A stretch of 64,000 bases of DNA from the NCBI GenBank assembly GCA_000750105.3, contig JPHH03000029.1:335507-399506 (forward strand), written 5' to 3'. A program made the position numbers and the translations under genes. Numbering within the stretch: position 1 is the first letter of the stretch; each line of letters begins with the position of its first letter. This document shows, piece by piece, positions 22,001 to 32,591 of this stretch. The DNA comes from Tolypocladium sp. Sup5 PDA-1. Lineage: Eukaryota; Ascomycota; Sordariomycetes; Hypocreales; Ophiocordycipitaceae. Below the pieces are notes generated by a model. That model ran no database searches and had not been told where the DNA came from. It saw nothing but the letters and a program-made list of their open reading frames with translations.

Positions 22001-23458
22001 CGAAGCTGTTGGTTGCACTGGTGTGGGCTCACCCGAAGCCAGTTCATCTTCTGCAAGTTCAGCGCGGCCTGGTTCCGGTCGCGGAGGTTCTGCTGGGCCA
22101 GAAATATCCATCGCGCCTCGTTGCGCAGTGCTCCGCCTGAGAGATTCCAACGTGTTGTTGATGATGAGACTCGTTTTGTCTCCCAACTCCTCTTGCGCCA
22201 CGGGCGGAATAGAACTGTTGAAAAATCCTTGCAGTGAAGGGATCGAATCCATGAAAATCATGCTAAAGTCCTCTCCTTGCGCGATGGTGTCGTTGGTTTG
22301 GCGCGCCGATGCGCCCACGGGCTCATCGATGGATGATACGTCACTCGGCGCCGGGACGAGGTCGACGTAATCGCCGGCCTGCGACGTCTCGATATCAGGG
22401 TCCGCCTGCTCGGGCTCAGGCTGTCGCGTAATCAAGGCGCGCTCCGAAGGCGAGGGCGTGGATATGGGTTGTGTTGGATGCGCCGAAGCCCTCGGCGTCG
22501 CCTCGTTGGATAATGTTGCCATCCAGATATCCGAGTCTGGGCCATTGTCAAGCGGCGCATCGACCATGGGCGCATCGGCTGACGAGTCCGACGGAGCCCT
22601 GATGAGTTCTATTTCGTCGTCGCTTTGCGCCGCGGGTTCGGGGACCCATTGAGGCTGACTGTCGCCGGCCGAGTCGGCGAGCTCGACCAATTCCTCTAGA
22701 GCCAGCGCCTGTCTCCTCCGACTGCTCTGTCTTGTCGCCGACGCCTTTGGTGTGGTTTCCGTCCCAGCGTCGCTCGGCGGCTCGGGCGCGCGATTCTTAG
22801 GCGGCCGCCCTCGCCTCGTAGATCGCGGTGTGGGTTGCGCGCTGGCTTCGGATTGCGGCGCTTCGGGTTCGTCGGTGTTGGTGATTCGGGGTCGGCGCGG
22901 CGTTCGTGCTTTCGCGGGGGTGCCCGCTCTCCTCTTCGCAGCGCTCGGCATCGGCGTGCCATTGGATTTGCGCGGCCGGCCCCGTCGCCGCGGCGTCGTC
23001 GGTGCGTCGCCCGCGCCGGCCGGCTCTTCCTCGACGGCGTCTCTCAGGGGTATCGTCGTGGTGATGGCGCGCTCTCTGCGCCGCGACGCAGGCGTGGCAG
23101 TGAGCGCGGGCGACTGGAACAGCCTCCGGCGCGGGCCGCCGCTCGCGGTGTTGATGACGCCGTCCGTCTCGACGGTGACGAGCAGCTTCTGGGGCGAGCG
23201 GTTGTCGCCGACCTGCAGCTCGAACGTCTGCTTCCGCGGCGAGCTGCTTAGCGACACGAAGCGTTGCGAGCGCTGGCTGCGCGTGACGCGGCGCGACGAC
23301 GAGGGCGGGAACACGTCGACGGCGCCCGTGGCCTCGTTGAGGGGGTCGGGCGACGACATGATGTCGGCGCTGGGCGTTGCCGGGTCCACGACGCTGTGCC
23401 AGCGGACGTTGAACGATTCAGGCTGCGAACCGGAGAGGGAGTACCGGGGCCGTGACAT
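19055..23458 (-). CDS. Large AT-hook nuclear protein of filamentous fungi
   Basis: A single uninterrupted frame. I chose the ATG at 23458 (MSRPRYSLSG, 1,467 codons) because 34 further upstream codons from 23560 are low-complexity Arg/His/Ala and likely 5' UTR. Two AT-hook motifs are visible, RRRGRPRK near residue 158 and RRGRPPKN near 214; these bind the minor groove of AT-rich DNA. The long middle is disordered and Ser/Pro/Glu-rich, with three diverged copies of a YxEYEDExxVQxEAT unit at about residues 630-675 and a Gln run near 1313. The last 100 residues are well ordered and Trp/Leu/Arg-rich (RQHWLFLDDLLQLRRR, then LERWHLDCVDAF, then VGGWDEGVLAKRLF), and look like the conserved domain of this ascomycete-specific family. 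Chromatin association is inferred from the hooks; the exact role is unknown to me. Confidence 0.85.
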   Translation of the reverse strand: MSRPRYSLSGSQPESFNVRWHSVVDPATPSADIMSSPDPLNEATGAVDVFPPSSSRRVTRSQRSQRFVSLSSSPRKQTFELQVGDNRSPQKLLVTVETDGVINTASGGPRRRLFQSPALTATPASRRRERAITTTIPLRDAVEEEPAGAGDAPTTPRRRGRPRKSNGTPMPSAAKRRAGTPAKARTPRRPRITNTDEPEAPQSEASAQPTPRSTRRGRPPKNRAPEPPSDAGTETTPKASATRQSSRRRQALALEELVELADSAGDSQPQWVPEPAAQSDDEIELIRAPSDSSADAPMVDAPLDNGPDSDIWMATLSNEATPRASAHPTQPISTPSPSERALITRQPEPEQADPDIETSQAGDYVDLVPAPSDVSSIDEPVGASARQTNDTIAQGEDFSMIFMDSIPSLQGFFNSSIPPVAQEELGDKTSLIINNTLESLRRSTAQRGAMDISGPAEPPRPEPGRAELAEDELASGEPTPVQPTASESPSRGPSLRWSRSPRKSAASSPLRHRVLRFTARQAEDSAAVSPAKNVEDQTPKSGHTRRDSGRVDDEASNMYEDSFSEIPQEVLTAATPRRPYAADMYDDYDDIMDELQEGEEMELEEENEPKAEVAREVDPGHEEETQPQEDAAYVEYEDEDQVQQEATYDEYEDENRVQEEATYGEHEEHEEPPAPSNASTAARSDAGRLPTPDDTPPQAEVQDDDDQDKSSRGSRTSSQPASPLAARADLVADAEDLPGPSQPVEQSELPQSPEFGRASTHSIEATPAHQMSSPLQGPLSLQQESLQDKTFRPALSAIVRAGRVLQNITSDPPSPEGRERQLGSPFRSSGSKESWNGSRDSQNSRRMSKSPQRPLAFTERPAASSSPAREDPFTSASHNTGQANFMQALGHSVGGPANKDPSPSRESAASSMRITPPSDDAMSWVVKEGPISPRLRGDNSLQQASRSSSTRAVKGTMSLGQLDKAVDEPDELNQREPEARDDETDIWEFEARRESPKSTRQRPFGKKVATSNHRRGGLPSPWARRRAEAPASLERDEVAETSSVQPRATDKGKGPAVAQASEVDEFSMLAQTQQQEAADKNAEPASKAKGFELSSFFSSPAAIPGMLAQKFLPATTKSIFGPTASQPEPAQAPAPVMPTSSMFPQVPQKEFRPNRSPRKDLFSPARAKEPQERPAVGAPSSPATPERTAMPSVAQKQNFTPRPGQVSQTFFQASAQRAAAAAATPPRMQLSHADIHRWQQETSNASEGSADLNARPLLRPLPAKNASPTKSSLRSPLKPRTPGRVVEFTSSVLSPVEQARARQERRLSNSILSQQQQQSAPLVPPPAPEAAYDKENSNSSSDMDDVSMDDAPPLEKSKKKARPGPLSRNVWTRQHWLFLDDLLQLRRRAPFDAGYAPRADRYLGKTVRSQGEAMRLERWHLDCVDAFRAEVGGWDEGVLAKRLFALILGEEKRKRGVPARPSRVMFH

Positions 23459-24024
23459 TGGGGGGCGATGATGAAATGCGCGGCAGACATGGAATGTGCG
23501 TCGTCGAGCGTGACTTGGCCTGCGCGCCTGCGTGCTTGAGTGCGTGCGAGCCTGCGGCAAGGTTTGGTGGTGATTGTCTTGTTGGTGGGAAAACGGCGTT
23601 TAGGCCATTTTTGTTTACTTCAGTCCTGGTTGGGACTAGCGCAAAGGGCCGCCTGGGAAAGGGGGGCAAGCGGGGGTTGTGCTCCGCTCTAGGGTAGGCC
23701 AGACGCAAACAGTCACATGCGAACCATGGTCGAGTAATCCGTACCAAAGTAACTAGTCCGTACCGGCCGGGGAAGCACGGGACTGCACGGAAGGTCGGAA
23801 GCCCCCCCCATGACTTCATTTGTGGGACGCGCTGCCGCTCCCTTCGGCTTCAGTTCAACCCACCACAAGGGACCTCGGCTCGACTCTGCCTCTGCCAGGG
23901 GCCGCCTGCGATGATCTCGACGTCGCGAACCTGACTTCTTAAACCTCCTCGGCGCCCACGGGGAATCAGTCGTCCAATGCTCCCTTCGATCCATCGTCCT
24001 CACGAATAGCTTCCGTCACCCACC
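23459..24024. promoter_or_regulatory. divergent promoter of AT-hook gene and Pmp47 gene
   Basis: A 566-bp interval between opposing starts. It contains related CCGTACC/TAGTCCGTACC motifs near 23739-23765 but no exact TACGRAGTA copy. No recognised site could be assigned. Confidence 0.45.
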
Positions 24025-25090
24025 ATGGCCGCCAAGACCCCCATCCCCCAGAACGACAACGTCGCCCACGCCCTCGCCGGCGCCGGCGGCGGCATCCTGT
24101 CCATGGTCCTGACGTATGGCGTTGGCTGCTCAGTTACCCGGGTCGAGGATGCGCGCGCTGACTGACACGCCTGCAGGTACCCTCTCATCACGCTCTCCAC
24201 GCGCGCCCAGGTCGAGTCCAAACGGGCCGAGACCAAGTTCGCCGACGCCGTCAAGAACATCATCGCGCGCGAGGGCGTCCCCGGCCTGTACTCGGGCATC
24301 AACTCGGCCCTCTTCGGCATCAGCGTCACCAACTTCGTCTACTACTACTGGTACGAATGGACCCGCGCCTTCTTCGAAAAGGCCGCCCGGCGCGCCGGCC
24401 GCGCCAACCAGAAGCTCACCACCATTGAGTCCATGATGGCCGGCGCACTCGCCGGCTCCGCCACTGTCATCATCACCAACCCCATCTGGGTCGTCAACAC
24501 CCGCGTCACCACCCGCAAGCGGAACACCGATGCCGACATCGAGGCTGGCGTCGCCAGGCCCAGCCCCCCCTCGACCATCGGCACTCTCATGTCGCTGCTC
24601 AAGAACGAGGGGCCCCAGGCTCTCTTCGCCGGTGTCATCCCGGCGCTGGTCCTCGTCATCAACCCCATTCTCCAGTACACGCTCTTTGAGCAGATGAAGA
24701 ACACTGTGGAGAAGAGGAGAAAGGTGACGCCCACGATTGCCTTCTTCCTGGGGGCGCTGGGCAAGCTGTTCGCCACCTCGGTGACGTACCCCTATATCAC
24801 CGTCAAGAGCCAGATGCACGTCGCTTCCCACAGCGACAAGAAGGAGGGCATGTCCCAGACCCTGCGCCGCGTCATCAAGGAGGAGGGCTACGCCGGCCTC
24901 TACAAGGGTAATGTCCACTTGCCGTGTCTACCCCTTGCCTGGGCACCTGGCTAACTCGTCCGCAGGTATCGGCCCCAAGGTTACACAGAGTGTGCTGACT
25001 GCGGCATTCCTGTTCGCATTCAAGGACGTGCTCTATGAGCAGACTGTCAGGCTCCGCACGGGTGGCGCCCGCAAGGCTGTCGGTGCGTAG
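24025..25090 (+). CDS. Peroxisomal adenine nucleotide carrier, Pmp47/Ant1 type
   Basis: A mitochondrial-carrier-family protein of the peroxisomal subgroup, expected to exchange ATP for AMP across the peroxisomal membrane to support fatty-acid activation. Exons 24025-24113, 24177-24907 and 24966-25090 give 314 codons. Three carrier repeats each begin with a degenerate signature: YPLITLSTRAQ, NPIWVVNTRV and YPYITVKSQM. Loss of the strict PxDxxR in these positions is characteristic of the Pmp47 group. N-terminal NDNVAHALAGAGGGILSM and the matrix-side GLYSGINSALFGI repeat elements also fit. Introns are 63 and 58 nt. Substrate is inferred from family membership. Confidence 0.93.
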
Positions 25091-25401
25091 GCCGTCCATC
25101 TTGCGGAAGCAAACACATTCCGCGACAACGCGGAAATGAACCCCGGGATGCCTAGCTTCGCAACGGAGCTCAGCGTGTCTCGGCAATCACCGAATATTGA
25201 GGTGGGTAGTGGTGGGATATTGTAGACACGGGCACGTGTATGATCTGATATGGCTGGTAAACTAGGACGAAGCCGCCGATTGGCGCAAATACCATATGTT
25301 TAGGGAACGGGGGTGGCTGGATACCTCGAGTCTGTAGTATCAATTATAGACCAATTTAAGTCAAGTTATTATTTCTTGAGCCTCGGCTGCGTCATGATCA
25401 A
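25091..25401. other. convergent 3' intergenic region
   Basis: The 311 bp between the stops of the carrier gene and naa35 are AT-richer toward 25340-25380, consistent with 3' ends. Nothing else is visible. Confidence 0.6.
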
Positions 25402-28010
25402 TCACACGACTGTGACTATTTTCGGGACAATCCACCACTCGTGATACGCCTTGTCCGGGCTCGGTACCTCGGTCTTGATCTTCAACTCGTCGGTCATCTT
25501 TGATTTCTGCAGCGCCCTTTGCACGCTGGAGATGGCAATCCCGGCGGCGATGCTCGACTTGAGAGCGCTTTTGACCGACGAGGCCCATCGATCATGCGAG
25601 CCAACGGAAAACGATTCCTTGGCCGACAGCTTGCTGAGCGCCTCGAACCCCCTTTTAGCACCGGCGACGGCTCTCTCGCCATACTCCAACAGCTCTTCCG
25701 TAGTCGTATCCTCCTGCGCCGTCCCGGTTGTAAACTCTTCAAAAGTCGGTAGTGCCGGAAAGCCGATCGACGCCCACGGCTTCATGCGGAGGTCGTAGCG
25801 AAGCTCGTCATTGCTATATGGCCGCGGCGGCGCCTTGACCAGATGCAGGCGGCCGAGGACCGTGTACAGGCAGCATAGGGCGTCGGATAGCTCCCACGTC
25901 ACGGCAGCATCGAGCAGAGACAACCGCGAATAGGCCAGCGATCGTTGCAACTGCTCGTCCACGCCAGGGTCCTGCTTCCCTGGTTGCGACCGCACCTCCT
26001 CCACTCTGTGGACGACAAACGACTTGATCCGCTCCGAGTGCTGGAGCCTGGATTTAGCAAGGAAGTTGAGATACCAGTACATCCCGGCAAGCTCGTCCGC
26101 TTGGTAAATCTCCAGTTCGAAACCAAGCTGCACGATCAGCTCCATTTGCCGCAGCTTGTACAGATAGGTCCAAGACGACAGAGAGAGAGCAAAAGACTCT
26201 ATGGGCGTGCTTCCCATCGATGACTTTTGCACCACGGGCCGCTCCTTTGTCGCCACTTGCAGAATCTGGTCCATATCCTCGGCATCGACCTGGAGATTTT
26301 CCCAGTCCCGAACGATGTGGCAGAGCGTCCGCCGCACTCGACAACGGTTTTGGCACGCTGTCCTCAAGATATCCAGGAACGGCTGCGCTGCCCGCTGCCT
26401 AAAAGTCTCCATTTGCTGCGCCATGGTGAATCGCGGATCCTTTACCGTTTCGATTTCATCGTTATCTCGGTCCAGAAGTGGGCTCGCTGGGAGTGTCACG
26501 ATGGAGAAGTCGTCATCGAGAAGCTGCCGGATACTCATTGACCCCAAAATCTCCATGGCATTGAACAGAAACGTCTGCAACAGCGTCCTCACGTAGACCA
26601 GAGGCTGAGGCTTTTTGGCTTGAAAAGTCGTCACGAATGTCTGCACCGTATTAGCATCGGACAGGGCAACACTGCCGCAAGGCACTTACGTGAAGGCATT
26701 GGGAGTCCGTATACTGGAGAACACCAATGATCTCCGAGCCGTCCTTGAAAAGGCGTGACAAGTGGCCGAAAGCGTCGCCAAAGCCAAGTTCCACTATGGG
26801 CCGAGGAGGCATGGTACTGGCAAGCTTCCTCTGCAACTTGGCGCTGAATGCTTCTTCCACTGGTTTCCCCAGGGAGTGCGTCGAGCCTATCCTCGGCAAG
26901 ATGGACAAAGCCTCTGTCCAAGGTTCTCTGGCCTTTGCCGGGTCCTTGACATACTGAGGGCATTCCGCAGCAGCAAGGAATATGCGCCTCAAGTCTAGGC
27001 GACTTACGAGGGCGTCGGCGACGTCGTTCCCTATGGAAGCTCTCTGGGATGTCAGCAGATCCTTGGCTTCAGCCAGGACCTCCTGGATATCACTTGTAGG
27101 CAGACTGCTGAGCAGAGTGCGGTTGTACGTATTCGTGACAAAGTCCTCTTCCTACGTCTTGACATTAGTGCATTGCCGGCGACGTACCAGTGGTAGCAGC
27201 GCTTACCTCGTAGAAATGCTCTGACTTGATCCTCTCGTTGACATATCCACACGCCTTGAGCATTCCGAGGCAGTATGCACGCAACACCTGGAGCATGGGC
27301 TGCTGGTTTGCGGCATGGTTGGCGCGCCTGACAAACTTTGCATCGTGTATGCTGTGAGGGTTTGGCATGGAGAGCGCCTCCACGTACACACTGGTAAATA
27401 CAGTCTGAGAGAGGGGGTATCCAAGGTGCCAGGACATCTGAGAAAAGTAAGTATGTAGTGGCGGAACCTCGTGTGCAGTGTAAGCTCACCTCGTGGCAGA
27501 GTAGCTGGTCTATGATCCCAAGGACTTCCTCTGGGAGAAGCGGCTTCGCAACATCATACAGCTCCTCAAACTCATCGCCCGGTTTGACACAGCCGCTGTC
27601 CATCTTGGGATCCATGATCTGCGCCGATGTGAGCCGTGCATCCAAGGCCTTGTTGACGGGAGTGCACACAAACCTCCAGGGCAGCGACCGACTCAAAGAG
27701 CGTGAAGAAGCCATCTTTGACCAGCTCTCCCGGAGACAAGGCTGCGCCAGGAGTCAGCCAACACTCTCAACGCAAGGTGATTCGTACGCTGGCCAGGGCC
27801 CTTACTCTTGACAGCCTCTGAAAATTTGCCTGTGATGTCAACGGCGACTATGCCGGGACTCTCGATGTCGGGAGGCGGCGGCGGCGCTGGCTCGGCGTCC
27901 TGCCCGAGTGAGAGTCTGGCGATTTCTGCGTCCGAGTAAGAAATCTGGTCGTGCCGTGGCCGGGAACCACGATACTGACCGTCTGACGCGCCGACTCCAT
28001 AATCAGCCAT
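25402..28010 (-). CDS. naa35: NatC N-terminal acetyltransferase auxiliary subunit Naa35/Mak10
   Basis: The scaffold and ribosome-binding subunit of NatC, which acetylates N termini such as Met-Leu and Met-Ile. Six exons, 28010-27806, 27741-27674, 27618-27490, 27437-27207, 27151-26690 and 26640-25402, sum to 777 codons with perfect phase. The family hallmark IMDPKMDSG lies at residues 92-100, directly at an exon start. A Pro-rich N terminus (PPPPPD) precedes it. Later helical segments such as YCLGMLKACGYVNERI and the C-terminal HEWWIVPKIV fit Mak10 proteins. Exon 5 contains an internal GTAAGT (27007-27002) and a CTCAG 54 nt further on; this would be an in-frame optional intron, but I kept it as coding because the 18 residues it encodes look ordered. 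Confidence 0.94.
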
Positions 28011-28645
28011 GTCGGTTGCAGGAGAACTATAGTTCCGGCATCGGGTTGTATCTGCTGCTGCTGTGAGCGGGTGCCAGATGTTGGGGCTGCTGGTCGGGTG
28101 ATGCCGCAATGCGTGCAGGTTCCAAAAAAGGTGACGGTCGTGCTGGCCTCGGCGCCAGTGCAAGACAGCTAGCTACCTTAATAAGTGGTGGCACCCGACA
28201 GTCTGGCTCATCGACCCTCGGCACCTGGACGTCGCATTGCAGGTATTTCTACGGAGAAGTATACAAGCACACCACAGTCGTCGCATATGTGCTCGGTTGG
28301 GTATTTTTTGAGCCCGACGGTACCAGTTCAGTGCATCTCGGTCATGATGGTGGTTGTCCTACGGCGCTCTCCGAGAGCTCTCCGTGGTGTCACGCTACCA
28401 AGACCACGGCTTCCGACGGTCGCCGCATCACAGCGCTTCACCAGGGTCCAGAACCCAGCAAGATCACGACTCGTGCGCGGCATTTCCATGGCAGATTGGT
28501 GTATTGTAGCAATCGTCTATGATACACGTGCACCGGCTGCACGCGACCGGGTTCTCCGGCCCCGTCGTGCTTGTCCCATTGCTTCCAATGCAGATCCTTC
28601 GCAGTCGTCCTCTTCAGGTCTTGCACTCCTTGTTCTCATCGTCGT
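28011..28645. other. naa35 upstream region
   Basis: The 635 bp between the naa35 start and the atp15 stop contain only short overlapping frames on both strands. None is supportable. It should hold the naa35 promoter and the atp15 3' UTR. Confidence 0.5.
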
Positions 28646-29034
28646 TTAAGAGGCCTGCTCGGCCATGGCGGCAGAGTTGGCGCTGGCAAGGTCCTTGACT
28701 TCGCCTTGCTTGCCGTTCTGTTGAGGTATTAAAGCGTCAGTCCAGCCTCCACGTCGGAACCATCAGCCGGTGCTGGAACATACCTGCCACTTCGCAAAGC
28801 GCAGATCCATCTCACCGCGGCGCTCGGCGGCGATTCTCTTGTCCTCCTTCAGGCTTCGGCGGACAGCGCGGGCCGCGATGGCCAGGTAGCGGTTGTAACT
28901 GTTGCGCATGTCTTGTCAGCTCCTCGGGTCTCTTCGAGCTCGTTGGCAGCCCGGAAAAGGCGCCTGGCGGTCACGGTATCGGGGAGGAATCAATTGACGT
29001 ACGTCAAGCCAGCGGCTTTCCACGCAGCAGTCAT
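28646..29034 (-). CDS. atp15: Mitochondrial F1-ATPase subunit epsilon (Atp15)
   Basis: The small epsilon subunit of the F1 central stalk, on the matrix side of the inner membrane. It is only 72 codons split over three exons, 29034-29003, 28898-28784 and 28717-28646, with introns of 104 and 66 nt, so no exon forms a long open frame. The protein starts MTAAWKAAGLTYNRYLAIAA, the highly conserved beginning of the family, continues RAVRRSLKEDKRIAAERRGE and DLRFAKWQNGKQGE, and ends in a short Ala-rich tail. The exon 2 to 3 junction falls between FAKWQ and NGKQGE. All junctions are in phase and use GTACGT and GTATGT donors. It shares its strand with naa35 (635 bp between). Confidence 0.95.
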
Positions 29035-29675
29035 TTTGGCGGAATTGGACGGTTTGACGGGGATGGTGATGGGTGTCGAAGGTGCCGACCGAGTCTTTGC
29101 TAGAATTGATTACTGGTCGGGAGGAGCCGGGGGCCTGAGGCAGCAACAGACTTCATCACGTGATCACTGTCTCGACTCAGGTCCACGCAAGCCAGGGTAT
29201 CTCAACGGTCTCAACCTACGTTACGGAGTACCACATAAGGTACGATGCCGTTGACTTATGCAACACAGGGAACGAAACAGTACAATGGCCCCCCGCGTAC
29301 TCAACAGCACTTGCCAGTGACAGCCTCGGTCCACAGCATCGGTGCCATATTCCGGCCAAGCACCAGATAGTGTCGAGCAAGTGTCCGTCGTTCAAGACCA
29401 CGGCCTCGGCCATGACCCGAGCGGCGTAGCTGGGCTCGGACACATCGGCAGAGATGGAGTGGAAGCGTTAAAATTCGCGGCACTTGGCTGCGGCCGCGAA
29501 CACCGATCACTTCGTTGGAAGAACCCGCATGAGTGCTGTCCACTCTTACCTTGATCTCAGCGAGTGCCTGACCAGACTCCGGAGCCCGGAGTCGGAGCAC
29601 GGAATCCCCTTTGTGCCCTTGCTGGCCCGTATGGTTGCACAGGACGGCCTCAATCGAAAACCGTTGAAAGTGTAA
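29035..29675. other. atp15 upstream region
   Basis: No gene seen. TACGGAGTA occurs at 29222-29230, 188 bp upstream of the atp15 start. Minus-strand frames here overlap the MFS remnant and have no domain. Confidence 0.5.
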
Positions 29676-29951
29676 ATGCTCACAAATCTGCCTACCCCGA
29701 CACGACCAAAACCAGCCTACGACGGCTTTGTAGGCGTTGAGACTCCCGGACAAGATGTCAAGCGCGAGCGCGAGCCAGGAGGCGATGCAATCGTTGCGCC
29801 GGTTACGAAAGAGAAGCCGCTCGCCTTCTTTCTCGCCTTTCTGGCCATCAATATCATAGTCTTCGTTGTCTCGCTGGATGCCACCACCGAGAGCTCGGCA
29901 GGCAACAGTTTGAGACGTGACCACAGAGGACAAAAGTCGCTGGCTGTTTGA
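29676..29951 (+). pseudogene. 5' remnant of an MFS transporter gene
   Basis: A 91-codon frame starts at an ATG and reads a cytosolic N terminus of about 45 residues, then KPLAFFLAFLAINIIVFVVS and LDATT. This is the standard start of transmembrane helix 1 of fungal drug:H+ antiporter-type MFS transporters, where LDATT is followed by a conserved helix. Here the sequence breaks off immediately after LDATT into unrelated residues and a stop. I see no continuation in any frame before the LtrA-family gene starts at 30237, so at most one of 12-14 helices remains. The remaining 285 bp to 30236 hold nothing recognisable. A very short expressed peptide cannot be excluded. Confidence 0.6.
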
Positions 29952-30236
29952 CTGCCATGATATCACGCTGCTACCCGTCTAAACACAATTAAATTTGTTG
30001 CTGCCGCTGCGTGTGCTCGTGATTGTTGTGGTTGCTTTCGAGGTAACACCACGTTCACGTCACGTGCTCGGGCTGATTCAACTTCGCCTGGAACTTCGAA
30101 GAGCAGAAGTGAGTGAGACATGGACGCTATCCGTCACGGACTTTGTTTCCAAGCCAAGGCACTGCAACGGTAGCATGCAGCACTTGTGGCGATGAAAGTA
30201 ATCGGAGCCATTTCTTTCAGTCTTTGAGCTTGAATC

Positions 30237-32325
30237 ATGTCCACAACTCCCTCGGGGAGGCGGCGGCGCCCGCAAGGGTTCACCTTGCCAGACGGCAAGA
30301 AGGTCATTGTCGCATTGCCCGAGGACCTCAGCACGCTCCGACAAAAGCATGGCAACCGTGACGAGGTTCAGGTCGAGGTTGTCGTGCACGGCTCCTCCGA
30401 GCACGCCAACTATCTCCGCCAGACACGCGATCACCATGAGAGCCGGCGGGCAGAGCTGCGCCATCGCCACGGACCGGCCTTTGACGAGTGGGAGGATGTC
30501 CAGCAGCAGCTGAACTCGGCCACGTCAGAGCTAGAGCGTTTGTCAAACCAGGCGTCTGGGTTGAGTGGCAATTTCGGCAAGTTTGGCTACACTGCCGAGC
30601 TGCGCACCTACGACGATGAGGGCGACGGAGCTGCGTCCTCGAGGGCGTCCGTCTCTGACAAGGACGGCCCGGGCGACCCGCGGTCAGCAGAGACGATTAA
30701 ACTGTTCAAGAAGCCCGTCGTCAAGCAGTGGTACCACCGTGGGCTGCTTTGGCGAGCGTCGGAGCAGACCGAGATCATGGCGATTGAGCTCTTCTTCGAC
30801 CTTCTTTATGGTCAGTTTACCAGCAGGGGGTCTCTGTTTGTCTTGGATTGGTGTCTGACATTGAGCAGTTGGCATTATTCATACCAATGGCGAGCACATG
30901 TCAGAGGATGCCGATGGTCACGAGCTCCTCCGATTCGTCGTGACCTTCATCATGTCATGGAAGATCTGGACAGACATCACCTTGACCCTCGGCTGGTTTG
31001 AGTCGGACGACGTCCTGACCAGACTAGAGATTCTGTTCGAGATTGCCCTCCTTTTAGCGTGCGTATCCGTCTGGCCACTCGTGAAGGGTTTGCCATCGCT
31101 GACTGGCGCAGCTTCACCACAAACATGAACAACAGCTTCAATGACGACCCCGGCAACAACACGTACCTGCAGCTCGTATCGTTCTATCTCGCGGCGCGGC
31201 TCTTTGCCGCCTTGCACTTTGCCATGACGGCATTTACGCTGCCCATGGTCAGGGGCGTCATGATATGCTCCGTCATCAACATCCTGGTCCCGTCGGCTCT
31301 CTGGATCGCCAGCATCCACGTTGAGATGCCGGGGCGTCTCGGATTCATCTGGCCGGCACTTTTCCTCGACATGTGGGGGCAAATGTTTTCCATTGGCCTG
31401 TTTCAATACGGCCGCAGGGTCGGCGACAGCTCTAAACTGGGCAAGGCGCTCAATCGCTTCTTCGAGTTTTACCCGGCAATGAATATCGAGCACAGGGTGG
31501 AGAGGATGAACGCCTTTGTCTCTCTCGTGCTGGGATACTCCGTGGTGGGCATTCTGTTCCAAAGCGCTGGCGGCTACAATGTCAATGCGTTTCTAGGAAA
31601 GGCTGTCCTGGGACTGGTCCAGGCCTTTATCTTTAACTGGATATACTTCGACGTTGATGCCAGGAACATCAACCTGCACGCGATCCGTCGCTCTGCTCAC
31701 ACTGGCAAGAAACTACCCAGGCCGACTACGGGTTCTGTACTAACGAGCCCAAGCTTCCTTGTGGCAATTTGCCCATCTGCCGTTTGTCATGGGCTACATT
31801 GTCGCCTCGTCGGCGCTGTCGACCTTGGTGCTTGCCACGGACGTTCCAAATACTAACCCGGAGCAGCTCGCGGAGCCTTATTCGAGCCGCTCTGATCCGC
31901 ACTTTAGCAGTGGAGTTCGCTTCTTCTACTGCCAGGGCTTGGCCATCGCCCTGCTGTCCATGGGCGCCATCGGGTTGAGCCACGACCACCGAGTACCTGC
32001 GACGCTCCGCTGGGCCAAACGGTACAGGTTGGCAAACCGCCTCGCCGCTTGCATAGTCATGTTCTTCCTGCCGATGGCCCACTCTTTGCGATCGCTGGAT
32101 CTCATCTCCATCACGCTCGGGTTGTCGGCGTGGGTCCTCATCGTCGAGCTGTGGGGCAAGTCATGCAAGGACGACCCGTTCATCGGGGAGAAGCAGGGGT
32201 GTTGCGTGCGTTATTACGCGAGGTGCTGCAAGAAGGATATCCAAAAGGACCCATCGCCGGAGAATCCGGGCAGGCGAAGCGCGGACGTCGTGGAACTGGG
32301 CAAGGGGGAGATGACAGCAAGATAG
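30237..32325 (+). CDS. LtrA-family (low temperature requirement A) membrane protein
   Basis: Exons 30237-30810, 30869-31058, 31112-31704 and 31754-32325 give 642 codons. The first 170 residues are hydrophilic with an Arg-rich start and a predicted coiled coil. From MAIELFFDLLY, the hallmark of the LtrA family where FFDL begins the first helix, the protein is a polytopic membrane protein with roughly ten hydrophobic segments. The C-terminal part includes LPFVMGYIVASSAL and ends in a Cys/Lys-rich cytosolic tail. The third intron is a GC-AG intron (GCAAGA donor at 31705, strong CTAAC branch site, acceptor AAG at 31753); without it the frame breaks. The biochemical role of fungal LtrA proteins is not established, so only family and topology are claimed. 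Confidence 0.88.
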
Positions 32326-32591
32326 GGGCCAAGACGAGAGCCCTGTTGCATTGCTCTTCTTCATCCCCCCCCCGTTGACCTGGCTATTCTGGTCTCAAAA
32401 CCCACTCTGTAGAAGCCTGGAAAGTCGTGGAAATCTGGTATGTTCTTCATGCGACAAAACATTTGATTTGATCTATATGCTAAGACAGAGGACATTGCTC
32501 AAAGACCATCCCATACCCAGGTATACAGATTCGTTATTGTCGTCTCACGTTCCCTCGCCGCCACACATCGCACCCAGCCCGTCTCTCTCCG

